Below are positions 36,814 to 45,543 of a DNA stretch of 57,908 nucleotides, piece after piece. Where the stretch lies: NCBI RefSeq assembly GCF_024623325.1, contig NZ_JANJZD010000030.1, forward strand, positions 1-57,908, written 5' to 3'. The notes under the pieces were generated by a model that saw only the letters and a list, made by a program, of their open reading frames with translations, was not told where the DNA came from and ran no database searches. Position numbers and translations under genes: made by a program. The DNA is from Acetatifactor muris. GTDB taxonomy: Bacteria; Bacillota; Clostridia; Lachnospirales; Lachnospiraceae. Every line of letters starts with the position of its first letter. Within the stretch, counting starts at the first letter, position 1.

Positions 36814-38049
36814 ATGGAATTCAGCAGAGAAAAAATCAGACAGATCAGACATTTAATGCTCCTGGCAGCGCTTTTAATCCTGGCTATTATCTACAGTAAT
36901 CAGGTGTTTCAGGGAATTTCGTTTTTATTCGGCATCTTCTCCCCCTTCCTGGTGGGCGGTGCCATCGCCTTTGTTCTGAATATTCCCATGAAGATCTTCG
37001 AAGAGAAAATGCTTGTCCGCTGGAAGGGAAAAAGCGCCCGGAAATGCAAACGTCCCCTGTGTCTTGTTCTCTCCATCGTGGCAGTTGCTCTGGTCATCAC
37101 CGTGGTCATCGGAACAGTAGTTCCACAGGTGGCCTCCACAGCTTCCGAAATCGGGAAAAAGATACCCGCCTTTATGGACCAGGTCATGGAAGAACTGGAC
37201 CTACTGGCCAAAAAGTATCCGGAGCTGACGAATCAGATCAACAAGCTGGATCTGGAGGAAATCAACTGGGATTCCATGCTGAACAGCATTTTTGACTTTC
37301 TGAGAAACGGGGCCGGCGATATGCTGAACTCCACTTTCAGCGTAGCCAGCGGTATTATATCAGGAATTGTAAATGTAGTGATATCCTTTATTTTCGCCCT
37401 GTATATTCTGGCCCAGAAGGAACGCCTGGAAGACCAGGGGCGCAGAATCATCTCCGCCTATCTGCCGGAAGCAGCAGGGCGGAAAACGCTGGAAATCTGC
37501 AGCCTTCTCTATCGGAATTTCAGCAGCTTTATCACCGGGCAGTGTCTGGAGGCTGTCATTCTGGGCTTTATGTTCGTCATCTCCATGAGTATCTTCCAGA
37601 TGCCCTATGCTCTGATGATAGGTGTGCTGATTGCCTTTACGGCCCTGATTCCCATCGTCGGCGCCTTTATCGGCTGTGCCGTGGGAGCGTTCCTGATACT
37701 CATTGACAATCCGCTTCAGGCGCTGTGGTTTATCATTCTCTTCCTGATACTTCAGCAGATCGAGGGGAACCTGATTTATCCCAAAGTAGTCGGCAATTCC
37801 GTGGGGCTGCCTGCCATCTGGGTGCTCATGGCTGTCAGTGTGGGCGGCAGCCTCATGGGCGTTTCCGGCATGCTGCTGTTCATTCCCCTGATGTCTTCCG
37901 GCTATACGCTGCTGCGGGAGAGCGTCAACAAGAAAAATGCAGGGAAGAAGCCGCTTTCCCTGCCCAAAAAAGAAGCCGCTGAAGCGGCAGGACCACCGGA
38001 AAACGGCAGCCGGCCGCATAAAGGACCCAGGACTTCATCCCGCAAATAG
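36814..38049 (+). CDS. AI-2E family transporter (PerM/YtvI-like)
   Basis: It has 411 residues and about eight membrane segments: two at the N-terminus, a long coiled-coil-like amphipathic stretch (about 110-160), and five or six at the C-terminus, with PIVGAFIGCAVGAFLILID and the GNLIYPKVVGNSVGLP motif of the family. A basic, Pro/Ser-rich tail of ~35 residues ends it. Members export small molecules or ions (autoinducer-2, Na+); substrate unknown here. Convergent with the GH35 gene, 11 bp apart. Confidence 0.9.
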   Translation: MEFSREKIRQIRHLMLLAALLILAIIYSNQVFQGISFLFGIFSPFLVGGAIAFVLNIPMKIFEEKMLVRWKGKSARKCKRPLCLVLSIVAVALVITVVIGTVVPQVASTASEIGKKIPAFMDQVMEELDLLAKKYPELTNQINKLDLEEINWDSMLNSIFDFLRNGAGDMLNSTFSVASGIISGIVNVVISFIFALYILAQKERLEDQGRRIISAYLPEAAGRKTLEICSLLYRNFSSFITGQCLEAVILGFMFVISMSIFQMPYALMIGVLIAFTALIPIVGAFIGCAVGAFLILIDNPLQALWFIILFLILQQIEGNLIYPKVVGNSVGLPAIWVLMAVSVGGSLMGVSGMLLFIPLMSSGYTLLRESVNKKNAGKKPLSLPKKEAAEAAGPPENGSRPHKGPRTSSRK

Positions 38050-38060
38050 TTTCTGCATTC

Positions 38061-39812
38061 CTACCCGATATCCGGCTCTCCTCTCAGCGCAATGCTTTCC
38101 GCCGCCTTTCCCTCCGTCTCAAAGAGAATAATCTCATTCTCCCCGATTCTCAGGAGAGGCGCCGGAATGTACAGCCTCTTCTGGGGACCAATCTCCCAGA
38201 ATCTTCCGATGTTAAATCCGTTTACAAACGCACAGCCCTTCCCCCAGCCGGCAAAATCCAGGAAGGTATCTCCTTTCTCCTCCACCTGGATTGTAAACCG
38301 GTAAAAGGCAGGTGTACCGGAAAGATATGTACCGGAAAAGTCCACCTGCTCCACATTGTCCAGAGGCAGAGGATACTGCTCCCAGTGATTGTGCATATGT
38401 CCGTTAATCTGCACACACTGGTCGATTCCCTTTCGCTGTCTCTCCATCAGCGGTCCGAAGTTCACCCGCCCCATGTTCTCCACCAGGATGTCCATTCTGG
38501 CATTCTTCTCCGTGGGAAGCGGTGTTTCCAGCTTTCTTTCTTCCAGCAGTTCTCTGTCGTACAGCGTCATTATCGGTCTGTCATCCACCAGAATAGCAGC
38601 CCTGTCGTTGGCGCCCCAGAGACGGATTCTCTCCAGATTCTCTTCCGTGTGCAGCACGGTCCGATAGAGAATATAGCCGTAATTCTGCCCCAGCCGCTCC
38701 ATGGAACAGGGGCAGACGGTAATGACACTCTGACTCAGCCGTTCCAGCGTGGATGTCAGGCTCACCTTTTCCTTCACCTTCAGCGTTCCGTAATCCTTCC
38801 TGACAATCTTCGTGGTAAACGGCACATCGGAAAGCTCCGTATACTTTCCGATCACTTCTCTGTACCTCCGGTACTTTTCCGTAATCTGCCCGTCCTCTGT
38901 CAGCACTGCGTCATAATCGTAAGAAGTCACGTCCGGCGTCAGCCCGTCATAATAATTGGAGCCGTTCATAAACCCGAAATTGGTCCCGCCCTCAAACATA
39001 TAGATATTCACATGACCCAGCTCCAGCATCTTGTCCAGGTCCCTGACACTCTCCTCCAGATTACCTCTCATATGCCCGCCGTTGCCCCAGTGGTCAAACC
39101 ATCCCACCCAGAATTCCGTACACATCAGAGGACCCCCGTCAGTGTATTTCTCCAGTGTCGCAAAGCGCTCCTCCGTCCGGGAGCCAAAGTTCCCTGTGGG
39201 CAGCGCTCCCTGCAGCTTTCCTGCGTTCAGGCTCTCCGGGAACGGACCGTCGGAAGTCACAAGCGGCACCTCCACGCCATTTTCCGTCATCAGTCTGCTC
39301 ATTGCTTCCAGATAGGTGCGGTCATTGGCATAGTAACCATACTCGTTTTCCACCTGCATCAGAATGACCGGACCGCCCCTGGTACACTGCCAGGGAGTCA
39401 GTCTGGGAAGCAGTTCCTTATAATATTCCTCCACATGCCCCAGGAAAGAAGGATCATTTACCCGAAGCCGCATGCCATCCTCCCGCAGCAGCCAGGCCGG
39501 AAGTCCCCCAAATTCCCACTCTGCACAGATATAAGGAGAGGGACGCAGAATCACGTACAGACCCAGCTCCTGTGCCAGCCGGATAAACCTTTCAATATCC
39601 AGAATTCCTTCAAAACAAAACTTTCCTTTTTCCCGTTCATGAAGATTCCAGGGAACATAGGTTTCCACCGTATTGCATCCCAGATTCTTCAGCTTTTCCA
39701 GCCTGTCCCGCCAGTACTCCGGAACCGTGCGGAAATAGTGAAACGCACCGGAAATGATTTTCACCGGTTTTCCGTCCATATAAAAATTGTCTCTGATTTC
39801 AAAACAGCTCAT
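38061..39812 (-). CDS. Beta-galactosidase, glycoside hydrolase family 35
   Basis: It has 583 residues. The (beta/alpha)8 domain has the acid/base Glu157 in QVENEYG and nucleophile Glu233 in CTEFWVGWFD; ISGAFHYFRT near residue 20 is a GH35 hallmark. A C-terminal jelly-roll pair follows. There is no signal peptide, so it acts in the cytoplasm on imported galactosides. The start at 39812 is ATG with a weak AGAGG. Confidence 0.95.
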   Translation of the reverse strand: MSCFEIRDNFYMDGKPVKIISGAFHYFRTVPEYWRDRLEKLKNLGCNTVETYVPWNLHEREKGKFCFEGILDIERFIRLAQELGLYVILRPSPYICAEWEFGGLPAWLLREDGMRLRVNDPSFLGHVEEYYKELLPRLTPWQCTRGGPVILMQVENEYGYYANDRTYLEAMSRLMTENGVEVPLVTSDGPFPESLNAGKLQGALPTGNFGSRTEERFATLEKYTDGGPLMCTEFWVGWFDHWGNGGHMRGNLEESVRDLDKMLELGHVNIYMFEGGTNFGFMNGSNYYDGLTPDVTSYDYDAVLTEDGQITEKYRRYREVIGKYTELSDVPFTTKIVRKDYGTLKVKEKVSLTSTLERLSQSVITVCPCSMERLGQNYGYILYRTVLHTEENLERIRLWGANDRAAILVDDRPIMTLYDRELLEERKLETPLPTEKNARMDILVENMGRVNFGPLMERQRKGIDQCVQINGHMHNHWEQYPLPLDNVEQVDFSGTYLSGTPAFYRFTIQVEEKGDTFLDFAGWGKGCAFVNGFNIGRFWEIGPQKRLYIPAPLLRIGENEIILFETEGKAAESIALRGEPDIG

Positions 39813-39907
39813 GATTACCTCTCAATCTGCCGCCCGGAATTTCAGCTCTTCCGGTTCAGGCTTTAATTATACTTCCGGCGGAAAATGTACCTCTATGACC
39901 TGGTTGA

Positions 39908-39982
39908 TATAAAAAAAGAAGCGAGTAACCCACTCAAGACTCCTCAACAGCCAAATGGTACAGAAACCGCTTCTTTTTTCAG
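39908..39982. terminator. Long-loop hairpin terminator element
   Basis: AAAAAAGAAGCG (39914 region) and CGCTTCTTTTTT (39969-39980 region) make a perfect 12-bp stem around a ~44-base loop of apparently designed sequence. On either strand a T run follows. It lies after the Bce-type permease gene (minus) and upstream of the GH35 gene, so it should end the former transcript. Confidence 0.65.
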
Positions 39983-40063
39983 ATTAACATGTAAATTCCC
40001 GTCTTGTCAAGTTGTAAATTCCAGTTTCACCCCGGCACTTCCCATGACCGCACCCTTTTCCCG

Positions 40064-42064
40064 TCATTGCCGACGCTGCGTAGACAGCAGCACAATCCGG
40101 TAATAGCTTCTGGATGTGAGAAGATAAATCAGACTGTACATGACAGCAAAAATCAGAAAACAGACGATTGTGCAGACAATGTACAATCCGGTATTGAGCA
40201 GATTCAGCAGCGCAAGCAGCTTCGATATCATGGGAAAAGCCGCCGCAACATGCATTCCCGCTACTGCCAGCGGAAGGAAAAATACTGTCAGTACCTGGGA
40301 ATGGATGGTATCCTTAATCTCATCCCGGTCCATACCCACCTTCTGCAGAATTTCAAACCGGGCCTTATCATCATAGCCTTCTGATATCTGCTTGTAGTAA
40401 ATAATCAGTACGGTAGCCATGATAAAGAGAATTCCCAGGAACACACCGATAAAAAAGAAGCCTCCGTACATGCTTACAAAAGAAGATCTCGATTCTGCCA
40501 TGGATTCCACTCTGACTGCCGTTCCCGTCCGGTTCATTTTCTCCCTCAGGGCTTCATAAAATGTAATCTGACTCTCCTCTTCCGCGTCTGTGTCAAATCC
40601 ATATACCTGCTGGATGTCAGAGGCGTCCTCCTGCAGAGCCTCCTGCTGTTTCTGATACACTTCCCGGAAAGTGTCTTCTGTCACGATAATATACTGTGTG
40701 GTCGCAATATTTGCAGCAAAAATACCACTTCCCACAAATTCTTCCGCTTTTCCCGCCACGGTGTATTCCCGGCCAAACAGTTTCAACGTGGGATAATCGT
40801 ATTCCCGGCGCTCGGAATGTATCAGGACTTCCCCTTCCGTCAGCATCCTGTCTTCCCCTGTGAGGGAATTGTATTCCGACAGGGGAACGAAAAAGAGCGC
40901 AATAATTGCATCCGCCGAACCCAAAGTAAAATCCCTCTCCACAGAAAAAGTATCTCCGTCACAAAAAGCGGAAAAGGCCAGATAAGTGTAGCTGATTTCC
41001 TCTGTCACATGAAGATTCCTCTCCTCCTGCAGGTCACGGGTCACAGTAATCGCCGCTTCGTTTTCCGCTTCTGCCGCCCCATTAAAATAAAGCATGAAAT
41101 CCGCAGGATATCGCGTCCGGATTATATCTTCTATCCCCATCATCAATGATGTGGTGGATGAAACCATCACCAGAACCATGGTGGAAAGCACACAGATATT
41201 TTCCAGACCCACAGCATTCTGTTTCATCCGGTAAATCATACTTGATATGCTTACAAAATGTCTCGTCTGATAATAGTATCTTTTATTTTTCCGCAGCATT
41301 TTCAAAAATGCAATGCTCCCTGCCGTAAAAAGCAGATATGTTGCCGCGATTACCAGCAGGACAGCCACAAAAAAGAACAGCAGAGAGGCTATCGGATTCC
41401 GGGTTGTAAATGCAATATAATATCCGCCGCCCAGCGCCGCAAGCCCGGCAAGCGTGAGAAACCACTTGGTTTCAGGCTCTTTCTCTCCCGCATTTCCCGC
41501 CAGTATCAGTTCAATCGGATTCGCCTTATAAACCTGCCGGATAGAATTGAGACAAATCAGCAGAAAAATCACAGCAAACAGCAAAGCGGTTTCCACAATT
41601 GCCTTCGAAGAGACAAAAAAGCCAAAAAACAGTTCCCCTCCCAGCACAAGATTGATGACCAGATACATTGCCTTATCCAGCGCAAGTCCCAGTCCCAGTC
41701 CAAATCCAATGCCCAGCAGCGTCACATAAATACTCTCCCAGCCCAGAACTCTGGCCAGATGCTTCTTCTCCATGCCAAGGATATTGAAGACGCCAAATTC
41801 CTTCTTCCGGCGCTTCATCAGAAAGCTGTTGGTATAAAACAGAAAAACAAAAGCAAAAACAGCTATTATCCTGCTTCCCAGAAACATTGTCTGATTCAGA
41901 TAATTCGTGCCCGCCATCTGTTCCAGACCCGGATTCAGGGACAGGGAACGCACAATATAGTACATGGCCGCTGTCACCATACAGGTAAGCAGGTAAGGAA
42001 TATACGTCCTTCCATTCTTTCTGATATTCCCTGCCGCCAGTTTCGGGTAAAACCCTTTTTTCAT
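40064..42064 (-). CDS. Bce-type ABC transporter permease (FtsX-like)
   Basis: It has 666 residues and ten membrane segments: one at the N-terminus, three near 60-160, two near 195-240, one near 280, a large extracellular domain (about 305-530) and three at the end, the BceB topology. It starts FYPKLAAGNIRKNGRTYIPY. It overlaps the ATPase gene by 4 bp. With the ATPase, histidine kinase and regulator just upstream it forms a Bce-like antimicrobial-peptide sensing and resistance module. Confidence 0.92.
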   Translation of the reverse strand: MKKGFYPKLAAGNIRKNGRTYIPYLLTCMVTAAMYYIVRSLSLNPGLEQMAGTNYLNQTMFLGSRIIAVFAFVFLFYTNSFLMKRRKKEFGVFNILGMEKKHLARVLGWESIYVTLLGIGFGLGLGLALDKAMYLVINLVLGGELFFGFFVSSKAIVETALLFAVIFLLICLNSIRQVYKANPIELILAGNAGEKEPETKWFLTLAGLAALGGGYYIAFTTRNPIASLLFFFVAVLLVIAATYLLFTAGSIAFLKMLRKNKRYYYQTRHFVSISSMIYRMKQNAVGLENICVLSTMVLVMVSSTTSLMMGIEDIIRTRYPADFMLYFNGAAEAENEAAITVTRDLQEERNLHVTEEISYTYLAFSAFCDGDTFSVERDFTLGSADAIIALFFVPLSEYNSLTGEDRMLTEGEVLIHSERREYDYPTLKLFGREYTVAGKAEEFVGSGIFAANIATTQYIIVTEDTFREVYQKQQEALQEDASDIQQVYGFDTDAEEESQITFYEALREKMNRTGTAVRVESMAESRSSFVSMYGGFFFIGVFLGILFIMATVLIIYYKQISEGYDDKARFEILQKVGMDRDEIKDTIHSQVLTVFFLPLAVAGMHVAAAFPMISKLLALLNLLNTGLYIVCTIVCFLIFAVMYSLIYLLTSRSYYRIVLLSTQRRQ

Positions 42065-42825
42065 AAACGCTCACCTCCCGTTGCCAACAGTGTAAGTGTA
42101 TCCGATATTTTCTGATACAGCTGTTCGTTTGTACTGTTGCCCCTGTAAATCTGATGGAATACCTCACCATCCTTGATAAAGAGAACTCTTCCCGCATGGC
42201 TGGCCGCCTTTGTGGAATGCGTCACCATCAGAATCGTCTGACCATCCTCGTTAATCTCGTTAAATATCCGCAGCAGACTGTCCGTAGCCCTGGAGTCCAG
42301 TGCGCCGGTAGGCTCATCCGCCAGCAGCAGCTGAGGCTTCGTGATCAGTGCTCTGGCAACCGCCGCCCTCTGCTTCTGTCCTCCGGACACCTCATAGGGA
42401 AATTTATCCAGAATCTCCCGGATATTCAGCCTCTCCGCAATAGGTTGAAGTCTCTGGTTCATCTCCCCGTACGCTTTCCCTCCCAACACCAGAGGAAGGA
42501 AAATATTGTCCCGTATGGAAAAGGTGTCCAGCAAATTAAAATCCTGAAATACAAAACCCAGATTGCTGCGCCGAAATGCCGCGAGCTCCTTCTCCTTAAC
42601 ACCGGAGAGACTTTTCCCTCCCAACAGTACCTGTCCTCCGGTGGGCTTATCCAACGCCGCCAGAATATTCAGCAATGTGGTCTTGCCGGAACCCGACTCC
42701 CCCATAATCGCCACATATTCCCCCTGCTCCACAGAAAAGGATACATTGGTCAATGCCTGTACCTGATTGCCGCCAAAGCGGGTGGTATACACTTTTCTAA
42801 GACTCTGTGCCTCCAATAATGCCAT
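42061..42825 (-). CDS. Bce-type ABC transporter ATP-binding protein
   Basis: It has 254 residues. Walker A GESGSGKTTLL at residue 39, Q-loop FVFQDFNLLDTFS, signature VSGGQKQRAAVARAL, Walker B LLLADEPTGALDS and the H-loop MVTHSTKAASHAGR. The CDS overlaps the permease gene. Its start has AGGAGG. Two palindromic repeats lie in the leader. Confidence 0.95.
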   Translation of the reverse strand: MALLEAQSLRKVYTTRFGGNQVQALTNVSFSVEQGEYVAIMGESGSGKTTLLNILAALDKPTGGQVLLGGKSLSGVKEKELAAFRRSNLGFVFQDFNLLDTFSIRDNIFLPLVLGGKAYGEMNQRLQPIAERLNIREILDKFPYEVSGGQKQRAAVARALITKPQLLLADEPTGALDSRATDSLLRIFNEINEDGQTILMVTHSTKAASHAGRVLFIKDGEVFHQIYRGNSTNEQLYQKISDTLTLLATGGERL

Positions 42826-42846
42826 ATTTGATTTCCTCCTGATTTA

Positions 42847-42948
42847 AGTTCCGTATCTGTCCATCCAATACCCGATACCAGGCAGAGAATTTCCGGCCGC
42901 TCAGTACTTGCGTCCATAATTTCTCCGGGGTATTAGGTGGACAGATAC
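42847..42948. repeat. Palindromic repeat element, copy B
   Basis: It begins AGTTCCG. Arms GTATCTGTCC (42853-42862) and GGACAGATAC (42939-42948) are perfect; inner arms CCAATACC and GGTATTAGG also pair. The core GGCAGAGAATTTCCGGCCGC matches copy A (8427-8525). It is in tandem with copy C. Confidence 0.85.
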
Positions 42949-42955
42949 TGATTTT

Positions 42956-43050
42956 AGTTCCGTATCTGTCCATCCAATACCCAATACCGGGCAGAGAATT
43001 TCCGGCCGCTTAGTACTTGCGTCCATAATTTCTCCGGGGTGGACAGATAC
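42956..43050. repeat. Palindromic repeat element, copy C
   Basis: It repeats copy B with about 4 substitutions and lacks ~7 bp of the right inner arm (GGGGTGGACAG instead of GGGGTATTAGGTGGACAG). The outer arms GTATCTGTCC/GGACAGATAC are intact. Copies B and C fill most of the gap between the kinase gene and the ABC ATPase gene; the remainder to 43172 holds no gene. Confidence 0.85.
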
Positions 43051-43172
43051 AGTATACAAAACGACAGAACGCACCTCCATCGAATCGGGTGACAATTCTG
43101 CCGTCTCATGTGACATTTTTGTAAGGCCTTACTTCCCGCCTCTGCTTTTCGCTCTGCCGGACAGCACTTCGT

Positions 43173-44180
43173 CTACTCCACCTCAAGCGCGTTCCTGTGC
43201 AGGTCCAGCGAAAACACGGTCCCCTTCCCCACTGTGGATTCCACGGTGATTCTGTGAGAAAGCCTGTCCGCAGTCAGACTGCACAGATAAAGTCCCAGTC
43301 CCGTGGACTTTTTATCCGCTCTGCCGTTATACCCGGTAAATCCCTTCTCGAAAATCCTGGGCACATCCTCCGGAGCAATTCCGATACCCGTATCTGCAAT
43401 CTGAAGAACCTTATTTTGTGTGACTGTAATTTTCACGCCGCCCTTTCGGGTATATTTGACAGCGTTGGAAAGAATCTGTTCGATGATAAACAACAGCCAT
43501 TTTTCATCCGTGAGCACGATACTATCCACAGGTTCGTAAGAAAGCCGTAATCTCTTTCTGATAAACTGCGGCGCATATTTATGGACTGCCTGCCTGATAA
43601 TTCCGTCCAGTCCACACTCACGGAACACAAAGTCCGAAACCCCGCCTCCCAGCCGTATCCAGTTCAGCGCCATTTCCACATACTGCTCGATTCGGAACAG
43701 TTCAGCCTGCAGTTCCCGGTGTTCCTCCGTGTCCTCCCCCTGCAGAGTCATCCGCATCACGGAGATGGGTGTCTTGATCTGGTGCACCCAGGTGGTGTAA
43801 TAGTCCATGCTTTCCTGCCGCTCATTCTGCCAGGCTGTCAGATTGGCATCATAACTTCCTTTCAGCTTTCGGAGCATCTCCTGATAATCTTCTTCCGCCA
43901 GTGACTTTGGTTCCGGCAGTTCCTCCAGAGCGATTTCCACATTCCGGAGAATTCTCTGCCTCCGGCCATACGCTTTCCAATAGAAAACAAACCGCACCGG
44001 CAATACCGCCACAGTGAACAGACCGCACAGTCCCGCCGCATACAGCACAGCCTCTGTCTCCAGTTCATACAGAATAAAGATAGCCGCAAAGATGCCGCCA
44101 TACAGTACAAACATCAATGCGGTCATCCAATACTGCATGCAGAACTTCCCCAGAATATGGTACCATTTTCCTTTTTTCAT
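43173..44180 (-). CDS. Bce-type sensor histidine kinase
   Basis: It has 335 residues. Two membrane segments (about 15-35 and 40-65) are joined by only a few residues, so it is an intramembrane-sensing kinase that reads the transporter state. The phosphorylated His is in TTWVHQIKTPISVM. The N box is ILSNAVKYT, followed by DTGIGI and GLGLYL. The ATG at 44180 sits 5 bp after the regulator stop (GGGGTGAAAGG); the open frame to 44318 is not used. Coupled to the regulator gene. Confidence 0.92.
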   Translation of the reverse strand: MKKGKWYHILGKFCMQYWMTALMFVLYGGIFAAIFILYELETEAVLYAAGLCGLFTVAVLPVRFVFYWKAYGRRQRILRNVEIALEELPEPKSLAEEDYQEMLRKLKGSYDANLTAWQNERQESMDYYTTWVHQIKTPISVMRMTLQGEDTEEHRELQAELFRIEQYVEMALNWIRLGGGVSDFVFRECGLDGIIRQAVHKYAPQFIRKRLRLSYEPVDSIVLTDEKWLLFIIEQILSNAVKYTRKGGVKITVTQNKVLQIADTGIGIAPEDVPRIFEKGFTGYNGRADKKSTGLGLYLCSLTADRLSHRITVESTVGKGTVFSLDLHRNALEVE

Positions 44181-44185
44181 ACCTT

Positions 44186-44869
44186 TCACCCCACAATATA
44201 GCCGCTGCCCACCTTTGTGGTGATAAAATCGTTCAGTCCGGCCGCCTCCAGCTTCTTCCGAAGCCTCGTGACGTTCACCGTCAGTGTATTTTCCTCCACA
44301 TAGGAATCCATCTGCCACAGCTTCGTCATCAAAGTGTCCCGACTGACGATTCTGCCCTTATTTTCCAGAAGGGTCTGCAGGATACGGAATTCATTTCTGG
44401 TCAGTTCCAGCCTTTCTCCGTTATAGGTAAGAGAAGTATTGTTCAGATTCAAAATCGCACCTCTGTGCTCCAGCATGGGTGTCTTTCCGGCCATATCATA
44501 GGTCCTGCGCAGTACGGCCTGTATTTTGGCCATCATCACTTCCAAATCTACCGGCTTCGGAATAAAATCATCCCCTCCCATATTCATGGCCATGACAATA
44601 TTCATATTATCGGAAGCGGAAGAAATGAAAATCACCGGCACATTGGAAATCCTGCGAATCTCGCTGCACCAGTGATAGCCGTTAAAAAAGGGCAGCATAA
44701 TATCCATCAGTACCATGTGCGGGTCATATTCCCCAAAGGCATGGATAATATTCCGGAAGTCTTCCACACATCTGACTTCATGTCCCCAGGCTTCGATTTG
44801 CTTTTGCATTGCCTTCGCCATTGCCGCGTCATCTTCAATTATCATAATACGATACATTTTTCTCTCCAT
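44186..44869 (-). CDS. OmpR-family response regulator
   Basis: It has 227 residues. The receiver has acidic pocket IIEDDAAM, phospho-acceptor Asp in MVLMDIMLPFFNGYHW and Lys in DDFIPKPV. The C-terminal winged helix includes LTRNEFRILQTLLENKGRIV and VNVTRLRKKL. It probably binds the TTAAG-N5-ATTAA-like boxes now located on both sides of the integrated element. A minus-strand promoter TTGCCG-17-TACAAT lies at about 44885-44915. Confidence 0.94.
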   Translation of the reverse strand: MERKMYRIMIIEDDAAMAKAMQKQIEAWGHEVRCVEDFRNIIHAFGEYDPHMVLMDIMLPFFNGYHWCSEIRRISNVPVIFISSASDNMNIVMAMNMGGDDFIPKPVDLEVMMAKIQAVLRRTYDMAGKTPMLEHRGAILNLNNTSLTYNGERLELTRNEFRILQTLLENKGRIVSRDTLMTKLWQMDSYVEENTLTVNVTRLRKKLEAAGLNDFITTKVGSGYIVG

Positions 44870-44960
44870 TCGTTTGCTTTCTGTACATTGTATCAGGCCG
44901 CTTACCCGGCGGCAAGTGCCAATTACTCCGTTTTTCAGAGACCTGCCAAATTAAGACTCT

Positions 44961-44980
44961 CTATCTTAAGAAAACATTAA
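44961..44980. repeat. attL core, 20-bp direct repeat
   Basis: CTATCTTAAGAAAACATTAA, identical to 53576-53595. Contains TTAAGAAAACATTAA, which looks like a response-regulator box. It is 92 bp upstream of the response regulator start. Confidence 0.85.
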
Positions 44981-45089
44981 CATTCCATCTTTTTCTCCAT
45001 TTTACCACATTCCACAAGTTATGAAAAAAGCCCTATTTCTGCGGTTTGTGCACATATGACATTTCCTGAATAATCACGTCTTAATTTTT

Positions 45090-45113
45090 ACTAGTGACAC
45101 TACTAGTGACACT
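45090..45113. repeat. Left arm-type sites: tandem ACTAGTGACACT
   Basis: Two perfect 12-bp direct repeats (45090-45101 and 45102-45113), 110 bp inside attL. The same motif, once exact and once as ATTAGTGACTTT, lies 41 bp inside attR at 53512-53535. Probable integrase or excisionase arm sites. Confidence 0.8.
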
Positions 45114-45132
45114 TTTTATCGCCATTCCACAT

Positions 45133-45474
45133 CTATTTCACCCGCTTATCGACTGACAGCATATTGTCCAGGATGGCAAGAGTGAACTTTCTGTATGCAT
45201 AGAAGCTGTTCCGGCAACAGGGCATCACTTCCGCTTCTCCCAGCTCCCACCTGATTTCCATGTCATGGAGGGACTTCCCGTCAACGATGGACGATACAAT
45301 CCACTCCTCCACGCCAGGAGCGGCTTGCTGTGCAGCCGCCCGTACCAGTTCCGTGTGCTTCCCCGCCCTGCATTCTTTCAGCAGGGCTTTCGCCCTGTCC
45401 GCTGTCATGCCATACCCGGCATAGTTATGCATGGCGCATACGCCATACACAGCACGCTTTCTCCGCATCCCCAT
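45133..45474 (-). CDS. Small element protein, possibly a late regulator
   Basis: It has 113 residues. The second half (KSLHDMEIRWELGEAEVMPC then RNSFYAYRKFTLAILD) has the look of ArpU/RinA-like phage late-gene activators, which end in a helix with FYAYRRK-like sequence. This is a guess from pattern. AGGAG is four bases from ATG. It comes after a hairpin behind the capsid gene and is the outermost gene. Confidence 0.6.
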   Translation of the reverse strand: MGMRRKRAVYGVCAMHNYAGYGMTADRAKALLKECRAGKHTELVRAAAQQAAPGVEEWIVSSIVDGKSLHDMEIRWELGEAEVMPCCRNSFYAYRKFTLAILDNMLSVDKRVK

Positions 45475-45491
45475 CCACTCCTATACAGAAA

Positions 45492-45520
45492 TCCCCTGCC
45501 GCCTTTATGGAAGCAGGGGA
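45492..45520 (-). terminator. Hairpin after the capsid gene
   Basis: TCCCCTGC (minus) pairs with GCAGGGGA (8 bp, 13-base loop) and TTTC follows. Possibly a partial terminator or an RNA end stabiliser before the last gene. Confidence 0.55.
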
Positions 45521-45543
45521 AAACACAATCACGTCATTGTTGT

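Noticed and set aside
42847..43050. Tandem repeats as a possible CRISPR
   Set aside because: Only two ~100-bp copies which are palindromic over their whole length; no spacers and no cas genes.
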